A stretch of DNA of 5,176 nt, taken from Candidatus Peregrinibacteria bacterium (GTDB lineage Bacteria; Patescibacteriota; Gracilibacteria; Peribacterales; Peribacteraceae). Below, in pieces: positions 4,556 through 5,176 of this stretch. A program made the translations under genes and the position numbers. The stretch's first letter is position 1, and each line of letters starts with the position of its first letter. Under the pieces are notes generated by a model. It searched no databases. It was not told where the DNA came from and saw only the letters and a program-made list of their open reading frames with translations. Location: contig VGKZ01000078.1 of assembly GCA_016866815.1 (NCBI GenBank), forward strand, positions 1-5,176, given 5' to 3'.

Positions 4556-5176
4556 ATGGATTCTATCCGATCAGCAGAACCTCAGCGCACGATTTACCTC
4601 TCCGACACCTTCGGTGGACCCGTCGATGCCACTCAGCGTCTGGATGCAGACGTCGAACTGTGTACACGTTTGCGTTCTGCCCCCTTTGAGCCATTTCGTA
4701 CGCATATCGATACATTCGGCAATGAAAGAGCGACTGACCACATCATCAGTCTCATACGGGCGTTGGTGGAGGAAGTCGATTCCCGGCCCTATTTGTCCCA
4801 TGAGGAAAAGTCTGCCTTCAGGCAAATGGGAACAGGAGTGCTCATCAATGCTGCACCACGCATCAATGGCACCAACGGCCATCCGTTCTACGTGGCAGAG
4901 CTGGAGCACAATATTCGAGTGGTCGCGACACCACTGGCTGCACTGTCTCCTGTACGCGATACAGTTACGGAACTGTATGAGCTGCCCAATACGGGAAATG
5001 GATTGTATCCAGACGGTGAGCAGTTTCGCTCTAGCTATACGGGTATTCTTCTCAACCGGGAATTGGCTAAACGATTTCCTCTATTAGAACGTGATCCGAT
5101 GAGTATTCCGGTGCCTGCAGATACGGATCACCTCGGCTACGTTGACCGTTTCGGAAACTTAATTACGCATTCGGAA
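4556..5176 (+). CDS. Divergent SAM hydrolase / chlorinase-fluorinase family (DUF62-like) protein, 3'-truncated by the window edge
   Basis: The frame stays open from ATG 4556 through 207 codons to the edge. Features of the SAM hydroxide adenosyltransferase / halogenase fold are visible in order. They are IYLSDTFGG (13-21, recalling the N-terminal S-D that contacts SAM ribose in the family), a middle strand ending ALSPV (like NGLLSPV), the QFRSSYTGILL segment (like the TF-S/H-R-D-IFAP helix), and DRFGNLIT (197-204). The last is the hallmark FGN motif opening the C-terminal domain, whose Asp and Asn bind the methionine part of SAM in characterised members. Characterised hydrolases of this family convert SAM to adenosine and methionine. 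The usual D-P-G-V-G-T motif is replaced by INAAPRING, and the Asn after FGNLIT is His205, so activity may differ or be lost. The gene sits behind a methionine-codon leader and terminator, consistent with a SAM/methionine role. Superfamily assignment is moderate; exact reaction is inferred. Confidence 0.55.
   Translation, partial: MDSIRSAEPQRTIYLSDTFGGPVDATQRLDADVELCTRLRSAPFEPFRTHIDTFGNERATDHIISLIRALVEEVDSRPYLSHEEKSAFRQMGTGVLINAAPRINGTNGHPFYVAELEHNIRVVATPLAALSPVRDTVTELYELPNTGNGLYPDGEQFRSSYTGILLNRELAKRFPLLERDPMSIPVPADTDHLGYVDRFGNLITHSE

Noticed and set aside
4399..5087. Two overlapping plus-strand frames (4399-4689 and 4614-5087)
   Set aside because: Both overlap the longer open frame from 4556 to the edge, which has recognisable family motifs; their own products look like out-of-frame translation, and 4399 begins inside recG.

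Overview
The window is a gene-dense bacterial chromosome segment with moderate GC content. RecG's N-terminus, the absence of good Shine-Dalgarno sequences before every start, and GTG starts placed six bases after a -10 box would fit a Patescibacteria (CPR) genome of the Peribacteria type. This is a weak guess; no marker gene in the window settles it.

Layout, left to right. (1) The 3' part of purQ, the glutaminase subunit of FGAM synthase, enters from the left edge. It carries an unexplained C-terminal extension of about 160 residues and overlaps, by ATGA, a complete SpoU/TrmH-family 2'-O-ribose RNA methyltransferase gene (859-1320). (2) A 111-residue cysteine-rich protein of unknown function (1351-1686) starts at a GTG just behind a -10 box. 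(3) A complete tRNA-Pro(UGG) with encoded CCA lies at 1741-1817. (4) On the minus strand, 1834-2292 encodes a small exported, arginine-rich protein. (5) Divergent from it, recG (2370-4406) is complete; its start is the GTG at 2370. (6) A leader region of about 150 bases follows, then an open frame (4556 to the right edge) that resembles the SAM hydrolase / chlorinase-fluorinase family (DUF62) and is cut by the window.

The most notable element is the leader region between recG and the DUF62-like gene. A promoter with a perfect TTGACA and an extended -10 overlaps the recG stop codon. It precedes a 17-residue reading frame in which seven of the first eight codons are ATG (MMMGMMMM...). That frame is followed by two mutually exclusive RNA structures: a 12-bp antiterminator (4467-4480 with 4504-4518) and an intrinsic terminator (4512-4532). 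The upstream segment 4420-4426 can also pair with the antiterminator's 5' arm. This is the 1:2 / 2:3 / 3:4 logic of ribosome-mediated transcription attenuation, with methionine codons as the sensor. The downstream gene looks like a SAM-cleaving enzyme, whose product would be methionine or a related compound, so peptide and target point to the same metabolite. I propose a methionine-sensing leader peptide controlling a SAM-hydrolase-like gene.

The other genes are housekeeping (purine synthesis, RNA modification, translation, replication-fork repair) plus two unknown small proteins. No mobile elements, CRISPR arrays or insertion sequences were seen. No gene-free stretch exceeds 300 bases.
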